64,000 bases of DNA, taken from assembly GCA_900291925.1 (NCBI GenBank), contig UWYS01000003.1, forward strand, positions 682,001-746,000. Direction: 5' to 3'. The stretch comes from Thecaphora thlaspeos. Taxonomy: Eukaryota > Basidiomycota > Ustilaginomycetes > Urocystidales > Glomosporiaceae. Each line of letters begins with the position of its first letter. The first letter of the stretch is position 1. Positions 48,601 to 60,684 of this stretch are shown piece after piece. A program made the translations under genes and the position numbers. The notes below the pieces were generated by a model. The model made no database searches. It was not told the DNA's origin and worked only from the letters and a program-made list of their open reading frames with translations.

Positions 48601-51600
48601 ACATCGGACAGCAGGCTCTTGAGCAGCGGCACGTCTTCGGCGATCAGCTTGGGGACGATCGTCTCGGAGACGCTCTGGATGAGGATCTCCTGCTCGGCCA
48701 CCTCGATCGAGACGTCCGCGTCCGATGGCGCCGAGCCGGCGTCGCGCACCATGCTCTCGCGCTTCAGTTGTCCCGCGCTGACAAGGACCGCCTTTAGCGC
48801 TCGGAGGCCGAAGTCGTAGTGCGGCTGCGGGCTGAGCTGCTCCGAGCAGAGGACGAAGAAAGGGACGATCTTGGACGCCAGGATCTCGGCGCTCCGGAAG
48901 CCCTGGGAGAAGAGCATCACCTGGGCGATCAGCTCGCGGTCCGGGTGCGTCATGGCCATGTTGCGGAAGAGCTTCTTGAGGTTGTCCGGCAGATTGGAGC
49001 GCCCCGCATAGGTAGGGTTGGTCGTGATGAAGATGCCAACGCGATCGTTGAGCGGGACCCGCTTGCCCAGTAGCTCGATCTCGCCCGCGCCCTCGGCCGT
49101 GCCGGTTGCAGTGCGCGTGAGGGCGTCGCTCGACGAGGCCGCGAGGCCCTGCTGGATGCTCTGGATCTGCTGCGAGACGGCCGAGAGGATCCTCTCCTCG
49201 AGCCGGTTGAACTCGTCGAAGCAGCCCCACGCCCCGACGCGGCACAATCCGACGAAGATTCGACCCATTGCTTGGAAGTCGAACGTCTCGTCGCAGCAGA
49301 AGACAATGACAAACATCCCTAACTGGACGCCGAGCGCCTTGACGGACTCGGTCTTGCCTGCAGGAGGGGCAGGTGTCGCGATTGGAGGTGGAAAGTCAGC
49401 GGAAAGGGTTCATCACCTCAACTTAGCCAGGACGATTAGAGATGGAGGGTCAAGGATGGCGCTCACCAGTACCAGCAGGGCCGAAAGGCGCACCACCAAG
49501 CTTGTAGTGGAGGGCTTGGGTCAGCGTGAGGTAGCAGCGGTCCGTCAGCGGCGTTTGGACGAGCCGGTCCGGTACGCCGAGGTACTCGTAGCCGTAGGGG
49601 AAGGTGGCATTGGCCATGCGGACCGTGAGCCGGTCGAGCGGTTTCTCGACCTGGGGGTTGAGGTAGAAGCGCATCTGCGACAGCCACGCAAAGTCGCGCG
49701 CGCTCTCGACGCCCTGCTGCAGCAGCAGCCTGATGACATCCCTCTGGTGGACAAGCTCGGTAATCAGGTGCTCGCACTTGCGCCGCTGCAGCGCGCCGAC
49801 GTCGGTCAGCACCGTGTCGGCCAGCAGGTCGAGGCCGCGTCGCACGATCTCGAGCGGACCGTCGAGGCCGCGGCCGCTCTCGAGGCCTTCGTCGACCAGC
49901 GACGTCCACTGGGCCTGGACGGCGAGCACGACGAGTTGCGCCGGGTATTGGTCGACCCAGGCGAGGAAACGCTCTGCGGTAAGAGCCTCGACGTCAGTGT
50001 AGAAAGCCTCGAGGCCAGTGGCGGCCTCAGAGAGGAGCTCGGCGAGCGAGATGCGCATTTCGCTTTCGACCCTGGCGAGCCAGTCGTTGATCTTGGCGTA
50101 GTCCTTGAGCATGATCGGCGTCCGGAAGGGAACCGTCTCGCCCTCCTTGCTGACCATGGCCTCGAGCACGGTGGCCTCGTCGTCCATCCGGATCGTTGCA
50201 AGGCCGGCGAACATCTTCTTGAGATGCTTGAGGATCCGCGACGTGTCCTTGCTGTTGCCGATGATCTCGAGCAGGTCCTCGTCGCCGACGAAGTAGAAGC
50301 GCGGAAAGTTGGCCCGCTCGCGCTCGAGGTACTCGCCGAGCGCCTTCTGGATCTTGCTGAGTAAGTCGGCGAGCCGCTCGAGGCTTTTCTGGACGCCAGG
50401 GATGTTGAGCACGTCGAGCACGAAGGGTGACTTGTAGACCTTCTTCATCACGGTGAGGAACTCAGTGTTGATGTTCTGGAAGCGCGAGCTCTCCACGGGC
50501 AGGATGTGGCGGATCTCGACGCTCCCGGTGAAGATGCCCTCGAGGTAGACCCACTGGCGCTGGACGTCGATCCAGGTGTCGAAGAGGACAGAGATCTTCG
50601 AGAGCCGATCCTCCCACAGCGAGGCTTCCTCCTCGAACACCTTGTAGTGCGGGCTCATCGACATGGCGCGGAGCGCGTTGAGGTTGTCGCCGGCAGACTG
50701 GAACAGATTGTCCCAGCCGCGGATCAGCCGGCACTTGTTCTGATAGTTGACAAGATCGAGAGTGTAGTTGGTCCAGTTCTCGCGCACTTGCTTAAGGTAC
50801 TCTTCGAGCGCCAGCTCGCCCTGCGCCTGGGCGACGACGGCCTTGATGATGACGTCGTGCCGCTTCAGGTCGAGGTCCCACACGGTCCCGAGCGTCATGC
50901 TGCTGGGCGGGTAGGGCGTCTGAACCTTGAGCTGCTTGAACATCGATCGCCAGTGGCGCTCGCGCATCGCCTCGGACTTGAGGTCGGTGACAGTCGAATT
51001 GCTCTTGAGCAGCGCGCGCAGGTGCTCTTGAACGTATTCGAACGCCGCGTACTGGCGCATTCGGCTCGGCATCTCCTTTGTCTGAGCGAGCAGCGCGTCG
51101 AGCTGCTGCCGCAGCTTGCGCGGCTGAATATTGTTCCAGTTGAGCTCGCGAATCTCAGCCAGTTGGCTCCACGTCCCAGATAGCGCGGTCCACACGGTCT
51201 TGAGGTCGCGCAGCTCCTCGAACACCGGCTCCATTCGATCGTCTGCACTGTGGTCGAGGTCGAGCGCCTCCTTGGCCCGTATCACCAGCTCCCGGTCCTC
51301 GGCCAGCTTGCCGATTCGCGACTCGAAGACGTTAATCGTGTTCATCGCCGCGTCGGCCTTAAGCGTGCCGTGTATCGGCTTCTGCACCTCCCACTCTGTG
51401 ATGATGGCGGCAATTCTGTCGTTGACGATCTTGTCCTCGGCAATGATCTTCATCTGGAGGCCGGCCAGCTGCTCCTGGATGCTGGCGTTCTTGCGGTTGA
51501 GGATCTCCTGGAAGGCGCTCCACTCGCCCTCGACCTGGTCGACGTAGAGCCAGTCCTGCGGGAACATGTAGCGCTGGCGCTCGAGCGTCTTCTGGCCGCT

Positions 51601-54600
51601 GCCAAAGATCTCAACCTGCGGCGCCCAGACCTTGGTCTTGCGCTTGAGGTCTTGCACCATGGTGATGAAGGTGACGGCCTGGGCGGTCGAGCCGCCCTCG
51701 ATGCTGTGCTGCTCGAGGTCGTTGCGCGCCTTGAGCACGGCCGCGTGGACCTCGCGCATCGCGACGCCGAGCTTGCTGCCGAACCGGTTGAGGATGTCGC
51801 GCTGCCAGGCGTCGTACTTGGCGTTGACCTTGCTCTGGACCTGCTCATAGTCGATGATACAGACGCCAAACGAGCGCTGGCTGTCACTGTTGTCGAAGGT
51901 GCTGCGTGTCTTGCGGATCTCGGCGAGCAGCTGCTGCCAGTTGGCGAGCGAGTCGCCGAGGCGCGCGAAGACGTGCTCGGTCTCGAGGTCCCAAAGCGAC
52001 TGGAACTGGAGCCACTTGGCGACGTAGGTGCCGACCTCGGCCAGCTTGGCCTCGATCAGCACAAAGGGCCGCTCGAGCGTGTCGTCCTGGAAGCATGTGA
52101 GGAGCGAGGTATAGTTCTGCTCCGACGCCTTTTCGTTGCCGCGCATCTGGAGGCCGATCTCGTAGCGCGAGCTTTTGATCCGCTTGAGGCAGCAGACGAC
52201 GGCGAGCACCTCGTGCAGCTGGCGGAACCAGTGGGTGCGCGCGTTTTCGAGCGGCGGGTCGAGGAAGATGACCTGGTTCTGGATGCGAATCTCGTGGGTG
52301 ATGGGCGCCAGCTTGATGCTGCTGTCGAGGCGACCGGAGCCGCCGGCCGCCGCCGCTGCCTTGTCGCGGGTCATCTCGCGATTGCTCTTGCCACCGCTGC
52401 CACCGCTTCCGCTGCTGCCGCTGCCGCTATCATCCCTGACGTAGGCCCGGCACCACGACTCGCTGACTGTTCTGAGGCGCTGGAGCAGGGTGCGCTCGAT
52501 CTTGGCGTCGAGATCGCCGACCCAGTCATCGAGGTTGGGGAAGCCCTCGAGGTTGAGCTTGTCGATCGTCTGCTGGATCTTGAGGAGGCGCTCGGAGAAG
52601 GCCCCGACTGAGTACTCGCAGGTGCCGAGGTCCTCAATGACGGCGAACATCTCGCGCTGCACCTCAATCACGTCGATCGTCTTGTCCTGGAAGAGGCTGA
52701 CGATGCTGGCAAAGTGGCGCACGAAGGCGATTTGCTTGTTCTCGCGGCCCGTCTCGGCGATGGCGCCGGGCAGATAGGCGGCGGCGCGGTGGCTCTCATA
52801 GACGTTGGCAAAGTGCTCCCAGCGCAGCGCCATCCCCTGCGAGATTAGCTGGTGGGCATCGCTGTAGACCTGGGCGAGGAGGCAGGCTATCCCCGGGTTC
52901 GCCTTGACGAGATTGCACGTCTGATTGTAGGTGCGCACCGTCTCCATCAGCGAGACGGCGTTCGGGTAGACCTTCTTGGCGTCCTTGGCCAGATTGGTGA
53001 TCGCGTGCGGGATCTGGAAGTTGAGCCAGATAAGGTTGCGCACCTCCTTGAAAAGAGTGATGGTGTGACCGTCGAAACTGACGACGAGCTGGAAGGCATT
53101 GCCCGCGGCGCGGTTGCGCGTGACATCAAACACGCGGCCAGAGATGTTCATGTCACGGCGGTTGATCTCGTGCAGCCAGGTGTCAAAGAGCGGCCGCGTG
53201 TCGAGTTTGCGCCGGAACGTCTCGCTCTCGCTCTGCAGCTTCTGGCCTTCAGCGTACAGCTGCCAGCCCTTGCCGAGCACGTCCTCGACCCGCTTCATGT
53301 AGACGTTGAGCTGCCGCTCGATCTGCCGAGCCCAGACGATGGCGCCCGTGATTTCGGGGATGTCGCGCATCTGCGTCATGTGGTTGGCCTCCGAGGCGCG
53401 GTACTGCGATTTGAACTTGTCGTGGAGCGTCTTGATGTCGGCCTTGACGCTGTTGAGCAGCTGCTGCTGATACTCCTGGACCGCTCCGCGGACCTTGGGT
53501 CGGACAAAAAGGCTGTTGAACTGGGAGAGGACCCGGAGCATCTCACGCGCCGACTTGGCCTGGCCGAGCAGGTCGCGCAGCCGGGCGATGAGGTTGCTCT
53601 CGACGCGGGCGACGCGTTCGTTGTACGAGCTCTCGGCCGCCGTCCAGATCTCGTTCCCCTCCTGGCTGACGTCGAGCACGTCAATCACGCGGACCTGGTC
53701 GTAGGCTGCGCGGATCTCCTCGCTCATCTCGATTCCGGCGAGGTTCTGGATGGCGATGTGCTTGTCGTACGAGGCGAGCGCCTGAACGCTTCCGCCGGCG
53801 CCCATCAGGCCCTTGCCCGAGCTGACCATGGTGCGGAGCTGCTCGTGCGTCTTGCGGAACGCGCCGATGTAGTTGAGCCGCTCGCGCAGCTTGGCGTGAG
53901 CCGGATTGATCTTGATCGGGAGGAACTTTTCCGTCCGCTTCCGCGTCACCTCGCGGGCGATGTTGATAAAGTCCTTGACGAGCTCGTCCCACACGTGGAA
54001 GACCTCGCTCGCCGCCGTGATCGTCTCCCAGAAGCGCGCAAAGTCGAGGTACATGATCCGCTGTGACGCCAGCACCTTGAGCAGCGTCTCGTTCAGGTCA
54101 CGGCTGATTGACTCAACGAGCGGGAGGAGGCGCTTCATCGGATACGGGCTGATGCGCATCTTGCGGTTGATGTGGCCGAAGATGGCGGAGAGGGCGTCCG
54201 CGCACTTGTCCAGGTTCGATGCCGACAGCAGCTCGTTGATCGGAAAGTCCTTCATCAGCATGTTGTAGTTATGGACCTTTTCGGCGCACTCCTTGAGCCC
54301 GGTGTCGGCCAGGAACGAGACGGTGGCGTGGAAGCGCTTGGCGTTCCGTAGCACGTCGAGTGTGAGGACGATGGGATCGGATCGCAGCTGTTGCTCGATG
54401 CCGTCCTCAGCCTTTTCCATCGCCAGCCAGAAGCTGACCTCCTGCGACGCCGACCCCGAGGCGACGTTGCGGTCGAGCTTGGTAATCGTCTGGACCTCCT
54501 TTACCCACGAGTTGACATCGGCCTGGAGCTTGTTGAGGAAGGTGCTGTCCTCAAGCAGCGACGCCGGCTGGACCGCCTCGACCGTGACCTTTTGACCCGC

Positions 54601-55541
54601 GGCGTGACACCTCTCGACGGCGGCCCGGATCACCGGGTGGACGACGAGGTGGATCTCGGGCAGCTCGACGTTCTGTTGGAGGTGGAGCAGGCTGAGCTCG
54701 AGCTCGGCGAAGCGCCGCTTGGCCATCGGGATGCCCATCTTGGAGTCGGCGTCGTGGTTGTCGCTGCCGCCGCCGTTAGACGCGCTGGTCTTGGCCTGCG
54801 AGCTCTTGCTCGAGACAAAGGCATGAAACCATGGGGCCATGACATTGTGAACGACGCTGTGGAGCGCCTCGTACGGGCTCTCGCGCACGGTGGACGCGAG
54901 AAACTGCTCGTCGTCGCCGCCCCGCGCCTGCGCATCGCCCAGCTCACGCGTCGCTGCCGCCGCCGGGGCCGCGCCGATCCCTGCCGGCCCGAACAGCGTC
55001 AGGATGTGCAGCTGGTGCGACAGCGGGGCCGTCTCATCGAGGATCGTTACCCGCTTGATCAGAGCGATGCTCGAGATGTGCCGCGCAGAGTAGGTCGCCT
55101 GTGGCGCGATGTCGTACTCGTACAAGTCTGCATGCAGGGTTGACAAACATAAGGGTTTGGAAAGGCATTTAGACATTCGAGTGAGTGTGAGGGTTGCGTG
55201 GCAGGAGGTAAGGACGGGCGGGCCTGGTCGGGCCATTATAGGCTCTCCTCACCTTGCTCGGCGGTCTCGGAAGAGGCATCGTCCCGGCGGATCTTGTTGA
55301 CGTATGCTGTCATGATGCTGGGATCGTTGGCGAACAGGGCTGACGTCTCTTTCCAGCTGTCCTTTTCGAACAGGAGTGACTCGAGTAGGACGGCATCGGT
55401 GTCGAGCAGGATTGGAAGGAGCGATTTGAGGTAGCTCTTCAGAATCCTGGTGTCAAAGGAGCCGCTGACCCTCGCCAGGTCGGACTGCGAGTCGAGCCTG
55501 GGCGGCATACGCCCCAGCGCGGGCTCGTATTCGCCGTCCAT
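45682..55541 (-). CDS. DYN1: Cytoplasmic dynein heavy chain, N-terminal half (split heavy chain Dyn1: tail, linker, AAA1-AAA4)
   Basis: Exons 55541-55253, 55127-49467, 49357-45900 and 45777-45682 (introns 125, 109 and 122 nt) give 3167 residues. Residues 1 to about 1700 are tail and linker. The motor modules show P-loops GPAGTGKTE (AAA1, ~1979-1986, built across an intron), GPSGTGKTQ (AAA2, 2290-2297) and GPPGSGKTM (AAA3, 2667-2674). In AAA4 the loop reads GASGSGRTT with Arg3015 in place of the Walker lysine. Other landmarks are [47 protein letters not shown] and CNPPTDPGR. The last exon adds [10 protein letters not shown] and SPALFNR, then stops at TSILFCW, where normal dyneins continue into the stalk. 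This is the split described for Ustilago maydis, so a separate Dyn2 must supply the microtubule-binding stalk and AAA5-6. It drives minus-end transport, nuclear migration and endosome traffic. Confidence 0.96.
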
Positions 55542-55967
55542 CTGTGCTGCCGACTCGGGTCCACGAGGGACCGCTCAAGAGGGGAGGAGGGAATGCTGAA
55601 GAAGGCGAGAGGACGTCGACCAGGAGCGGATGATAGGTTGTCACTTGTGATCAAGCTAGTCGAAGGCGTCGTTGGTGGAGAGAGAGAGAGAGTTGCCTTA
55701 GGATGGTTAAGAAGAAGAAGTCGCTCTGGGCGTGTGATGGCGAGATTCGGAGGGCGAGTGAGGGCGAAGGAGCCGTGTGAGGAGGGATACAACGTGACAG
55801 CTGTCAGGTGGTGTTGATGGTGGTAGTGGCGGCGGTGGCGAGCCCTGTCTGACGGCGGTGGCGCTAGAGGGTGTGGGTGTTGCTGTCTCGCTGAGCGCCG
55901 CTGGTGGGCCCCTGAATAATTTAGCGGCGCGGCGGCGAGCCTTGGAGAAAGAAAAAGGGCCGGCCTA

Positions 55968-55997
55968 GGCTGGGCGCGGCTGGGCGCGGCTGGGCAC
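55968..55997. repeat. 10-bp tandem repeat (GGCTGGGCGC)x3
   Basis: Three tandem copies; the third has one change (GGCTGGGCAC). Lies about 430 bp upstream of the dynein start. Confidence 0.85.
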
Positions 55998-58900
55998 GGG
56001 CCTCGCCCGGAGCTGCGCCGAGAGAAAGAAGTGGTGCGTGCACGCCCAGCGCACCACCGCGTCGACTGCCTTCTCAGCTCAGCATCATCCGCCACGTCCG
56101 CCCACGTCCGCGGGGTGGCGCGCTTGCTGGCGACGCGCTCACTCGTCGCCAGCTCCATCCTGACTCCCGCTGAGACTTCCTCCTCACCCCTCTACTCCTG
56201 CTCTCCTCTTCTGACACCCGTCGCCGGCCTCGTTCAAAGCGTCCGTCAGATGGACGTCCTTGCTTCTCTCCGGCAAGGCGGCTTCTGCTTCTTGCTCTTC
56301 GCGGTTATAACGCGGGCAGGATCCTTTGTTATCTCGTTCTTCCAAAGCGTCTTCGGTGCGGTCGTATGAGTGGATCTGAACGTCGACAGTCCGCCACGGC
56401 GTCTTTCGTCCAGCGTTTGAGTAACCCACACCACTGTGAACGATAGAATTTCGTGCCGATTAAACCGGCCTTTTTTTGCCTTGATTGCTCTCCGATCTCA
56501 AGTCCACCCCAAGCCAGATCAGTCGATCTACACCACTCCCTGGCGACACGAGCAGCCCACTCATCTGCACCTTCCGCTACAGTGTTGATCTCCTCCCCCC
56601 TCGCTCCCCCCCGCCTCCCCACCCCCGGGGAAAGCATCTTGCGCAGGTCTCTACGGGTCGTACCAGCCCGCTAGTGTCAGGTGACATCAACGCTCTGCCA
56701 GCGGCCTTTGAGCGATGGCCAGATCGAGGCCCCGATGTCGCTGAGCCATCTCTGGCCCGTACCTCGCTGTCCACAGGAGCAACGTTTCGGCGCAGCGAGG
56801 GGTCCGGTTGTTCCACAGGACGAGTTCTCAACCGGAAGGCGTGGCATAGAGCTCCTCCATCTCGTCGCCTCGGCGTCCAAAGACCCCGCCCGTCTCCGCT
56901 TTGGGCCCCAACCGGCGGCAAGTGTTATCGGCACGGAGGCAAGACACACCCTGTCCAGCCTATCCGCCGTGACGACTCGGCAGAGCCAAAGTAGTGGTCA
57001 TGGAAGTCATATGGACTTCTGCTACTTAGCCAGCCGGGACCTCTCTGCCGCGTCACACTAACACGGGCGGTGACAAGATCTACATACATACCACCGAGAC
57101 TTTGTGAGTGAGGCCTCGAGACCTAGGGTATGTAAGTGTAGCCTGATGAGCTATGTGAGATAGGCGACCTAATATGAGGGCCTGGCACCCGCCGAGATCG
57201 ACAGCCTTCAGTAGCACATTTCAATGCAAGGGCTTCGATATCGGCACGTCGCCACCACCACACCATTGGGAACGCCGCCAGCGCCGCGTCGTCGGAAAAG
57301 GATTGAAACGCGGCGTGCCTCATGCCTTTTGACAGGGTTCGCTCGGATGCACTCGACCTGCCAAGCGAACGGCATCCTTCTATCTGCAAGACGCCTCTCG
57401 CGGCCTCCTGCTACTGAACAAACTAAGCTCTCTTATATTCCTACCATAACAGGGCGCTGCCAATCTGGGCAAGAGGGCTGGACCGTGCTGTCGGCTTCAT
57501 TCCTCCGAAGTTGATGGCCAAGATCATTTCAAGCATGCTCTAGACCAGTATGCTTGTCTCCGACAGCAAAACGGCATCGGCACGAGGTCAGCAGCTGTGG
57601 GGACGGGGGCTGACGCAACTTCCGACAATTGACGATGCAAATCCGGCCCATCATGTATGTATGTACGCGTACAATGCTGTACATACACCGACGACGCTCC
57701 GTCTTGCTTCTCCGCTCCTCGTGAAGCACGTTTGGTGACGGCGAACAGAAAAGCGCCCGGCCACCTCTCCGACTCGGCGTTGCTGAGCTCGAAAAGCGGC
57801 GCAAAATTCCGAGCGAGGCGGAAGCTGATGCTCTCACACTTGCTCGTCAAGACAAGCCAAGCCGAAGGCCAAGCCAGGAGAGCGCAATCGAGCCATGCGG
57901 TACACCGCGCCGCATGGACTGTACGAGAAAGAGTAGTAGTATGTATCACGAACGCTTTTGACATTCACCATGGCCCCGTCAGCAGCAAAGTGACGCCCAA
58001 TGGGTAGACGGCAGAAGGCGTTGGATGGTCTCGAGAGACAGCTTCCGCACGACAGAGGCATCATCGCTGCTGAATGGACGACGAGGATAGGCTACATACC
58101 CACTCGAAGGAGGCACCACGGCGGGCCAAGCAAAAGCCAAGTTGCTCGGCCAAGCCAAATTCTCAACATTTCAGTCACCGCTGTCACAGATCTTACTCGT
58201 CTCCAAGAGACCCTCAAGTCATGGCAGGAGAACAGGGAGCTGGGCTCTTGGGACCGGGGCCGAGGTGCCTGCTTCGGCGACCCCGGCCTTCTGCTCACCT
58301 TTCCTGCGTGTGCTCCGCTGAAGGCATGGAGACGACCACGATCGTACGGATCGACGGCTTGCTGCGGAATCCCAGCGCGCCCTTCGTGCGATCATCAACG
58401 AAGAGTAGTGGTGAGCGCGTAGGCGGAAGCCTCTTTGCTCGGCTGGGACCCAACTGCCTTCTGACGCTCCCGACGCGACGGGTCTCCGCAAGGTCAGTCC
58501 TTTGGCATGCTCACCGCCTAATATTACTGACTCTGGCCAAGTGCCATTTGCTTCTCCCAGACGAGACGACGGCACGGCGACCTCGATGTCCGGCTGTGTG
58601 AGCCGTTCCCTGAAGATCAGGTCCCAATCTCAAGCGACGTTGGTTCTACGGAGTATGGATCGCCGTTCCTCGGCACAGGGTGTTGCTCTACGGCAGCCCC
58701 TTCGGCCCCTCTCTGAACGAGGACCACATGGTCTCTGTGTCAATATCACCATTGTTCTCTGTCTGCTAACTCTATACATACTGATTTGCGCCAAGCAGAG
58801 ACAGGGCCCTCTACTGTCCTTCTCTCCATGACATCTTGCGGTCACTAGGTTGGATCGCCCACGCCCAGCTTCGCGGTCAGGTCGCCTTGGTCTCAGTCCA

Positions 58901-59067
58901 TTCCATCCGTAGTCTGTCCGCCCTTCTCCCTTGACTCCAGCTCTGGCCCGCCTCCCTTCCACCTTCTCTTCAGCCCTCTCGCTGTCTTTCCCTCCGTTCA
59001 AGCCTCGCTCTCAGGTCTCTTACGCTCGCTTTACGCCCGCTCCTTCGCCCCTTCCCCCTCAAACAGA

Positions 59068-59074
59068 TATATAC
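59068..59074 (+). promoter_or_regulatory. Weak TATA-like element upstream of secreted protein
   Basis: ATATATA within gatatatacatc, about 265 bp upstream of the ATG at 59335 and followed by pyrimidine-rich sequence. Position and motif only. Confidence 0.3.
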
Positions 59075-59334
59075 ATCGCTGCTCCCGCTTTGCCCTTCAT
59101 CTACCTAAATCTTAGCCCCTCCTCCCTCCCTCCACCATTCTTCCGCCCTTTGTTCCGCCGCCCGCCTATACACGACTGCCGATTGTTCTCGCCATCACCG
59201 ACACTCTTTATCTGCTCCAGGCCCGTAATAGATCCACCGAGGAGCCCAACGATTCACTATCCATTTGCCAGCACCCGTCACTGTCTCAGAACGACTGCGA
59301 TCGCCTCTCGTCTCGAACCATCACCGCCATCACG

Positions 59335-60684
59335 ATGCTTCCCTTCAGCCGCCTTTTACAGGCGCTGCTGGTGCTCTTGGCCCTCGTCGCCCTGGCTTCT
59401 GGCAGACCGACAGAGTCGCCATCGCTCGACGCGCTCGAAACGCGCGATTCCGCCGCTTCGACGTGGTCCCGGCGGATGTTGCTCAGCGGCCGCGACGCCT
59501 TCACCGATATCCGCGGCTCATCGGTCGATGTCAGCCTCTCTTCGGTCGGCAATCAACCGGCGGGCGCATACGCACGATACCTCAACGTCGGGTCAGCGGG
59601 CAAGATCTTCACCTGGTACTCGAAGACGCCCAAGACAGAGTCCGATGCCGAGTCGGCCTTTATCATTATCCATGGCGTCAACCGCAATGCCGGGACGTAC
59701 TGGTCGGTTCTCAACAACGCCTGGGCCGCCGCCAGGGACCAAGGGTATGCGTCGGCCGCCGCCAACTCGATCCGCGTGGCGCCGCTCTTCTTCTCGACCA
59801 ACCGTGATCGGGCGGCCTATGCCTCCGATGTGCTCGCCTGGGGCGACTCCAACAGCTGGACCGCGGGCGAGGCCTCGACCCATCCAGCCGGCAGCGGCGT
59901 CAGCAGCTTCGCCGTGCTCGACATGCTCCTCGACCGCTTCTCGAACAGATCCGCCTACCCTAAGATGAAGACCATCACCTTTGTCGCCTACGGCGGCGGC
60001 GGCCAGTTCCTGCAGCGCTACGCCGTTCTGGGCAAGAGCAACCCGGCATCGGGACGCATTTCGCTGCGCTATATTGTCGGTGACCCTTCGTCGATGCTCT
60101 ACTTCACGCAGGACCGTCCCGTCGGCATCGACATCGCCTCGTGCCCGACGTGGAACAACTACCGCTACGGTGTCAACGGCTACACGGCCAACTACGGCTC
60201 ACTCAGCAGCGGGAGCGCGGCCAGCCTGTTCCGGCGCTACATTGCGCGCGACGTTCGCTATGTCGTAGGCCTCGAAGACACGGAGAGCAGCGAGAGCGAC
60301 CAGTTCTGCATGGCCCGCGGCGTGGGCGGCGCTAAGCGACGCAACCGCTCGCTAGCCTACTGGAAGTACATCCACCTGCTCGCCGACGAAGATGCCGACA
60401 ACTTCCAGTCGTTCCCGGGCAACTTTCCCACGCTCGATCCAGAACACTCTAGGAGCCAGGCCAACATCCCGCGCTCGCGCTCCAAGTCTTCCACAGCGGC
60501 CTTCAGGGGCAGCAGTGTCCGGCATGCTCTCGCGCTGGTCGAGGGCGTGGGTCACAGTGTCAGCAAGATCTACGCCTCCGACGTCGGTCGACATGCGCTG
60601 TTCGGAAGCAGAGGCGAGGCATCTGCCGGCTCGCCGCCCGCCGAAGCCATTGACGAGCTCAACGGCTACACGGCGACCAACTAA
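59335..60684 (+). CDS. Secreted alpha/beta-hydrolase-like protein with the nucleophile serine replaced
   Basis: A single exon of 449 residues. The N-terminus (MLPFSRLLQALLVLLALVALASG) is a clear signal peptide. The body has an alpha/beta-hydrolase layout: AFIIIHGVNRNAGTYW (oxyanion strand), TITFVAYGGGGQFLQRYAV at the nucleophile elbow, and a late GVGHSV that could carry the catalytic His. Related bacterial and fungal proteins have GHSAGGQF at the elbow; here Gly220 stands where Ser is expected, so the usual serine-hydrolase chemistry looks lost. Cys residues are few. The C-terminal 60 residues are low complexity. It could be a secreted binding protein or effector, but this is speculation. Upstream is a CT-rich leader. 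Confidence 0.8.
   Translation: MLPFSRLLQALLVLLALVALASGRPTESPSLDALETRDSAASTWSRRMLLSGRDAFTDIRGSSVDVSLSSVGNQPAGAYARYLNVGSAGKIFTWYSKTPKTESDAESAFIIIHGVNRNAGTYWSVLNNAWAAARDQGYASAAANSIRVAPLFFSTNRDRAAYASDVLAWGDSNSWTAGEASTHPAGSGVSSFAVLDMLLDRFSNRSAYPKMKTITFVAYGGGGQFLQRYAVLGKSNPASGRISLRYIVGDPSSMLYFTQDRPVGIDIASCPTWNNYRYGVNGYTANYGSLSSGSAASLFRRYIARDVRYVVGLEDTESSESDQFCMARGVGGAKRRNRSLAYWKYIHLLADEDADNFQSFPGNFPTLDPEHSRSQANIPRSRSKSSTAAFRGSSVRHALALVEGVGHSVSKIYASDVGRHALFGSRGEASAGSPPAEAIDELNGYTATN

Larger units (their letters stand above)
55542..59334. other. 3.8-kb region with no supportable gene
   Basis: Between the dynein start and the secreted protein start. It contains a 10-bp tandem repeat (55968-55997), a short GA run near 55680, a T tract near 56469 and a CT-rich leader from about 58920. 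The longest frames (such as 58074-58601 and 56681-57061 plus) are Arg/Ser/Pro-rich, overlap equally long frames on the other strand, and match nothing I know. No tRNA box pattern or rRNA was found. It may hold a noncoding RNA, a heavily spliced gene or extended promoters. Confidence 0.5.

Noticed and set aside
51250..52611. 453-codon and other long plus-strand frames across the dynein gene
   Set aside because: Antisense shadows; Leu/Glu/Asp-rich composition mirrors dynein codon bias.
56681..58601. Several 100-175-codon frames in the gene desert
   Set aside because: Composition is non-coding, frames of equal length exist on the other strand, and no motif is recognisable.
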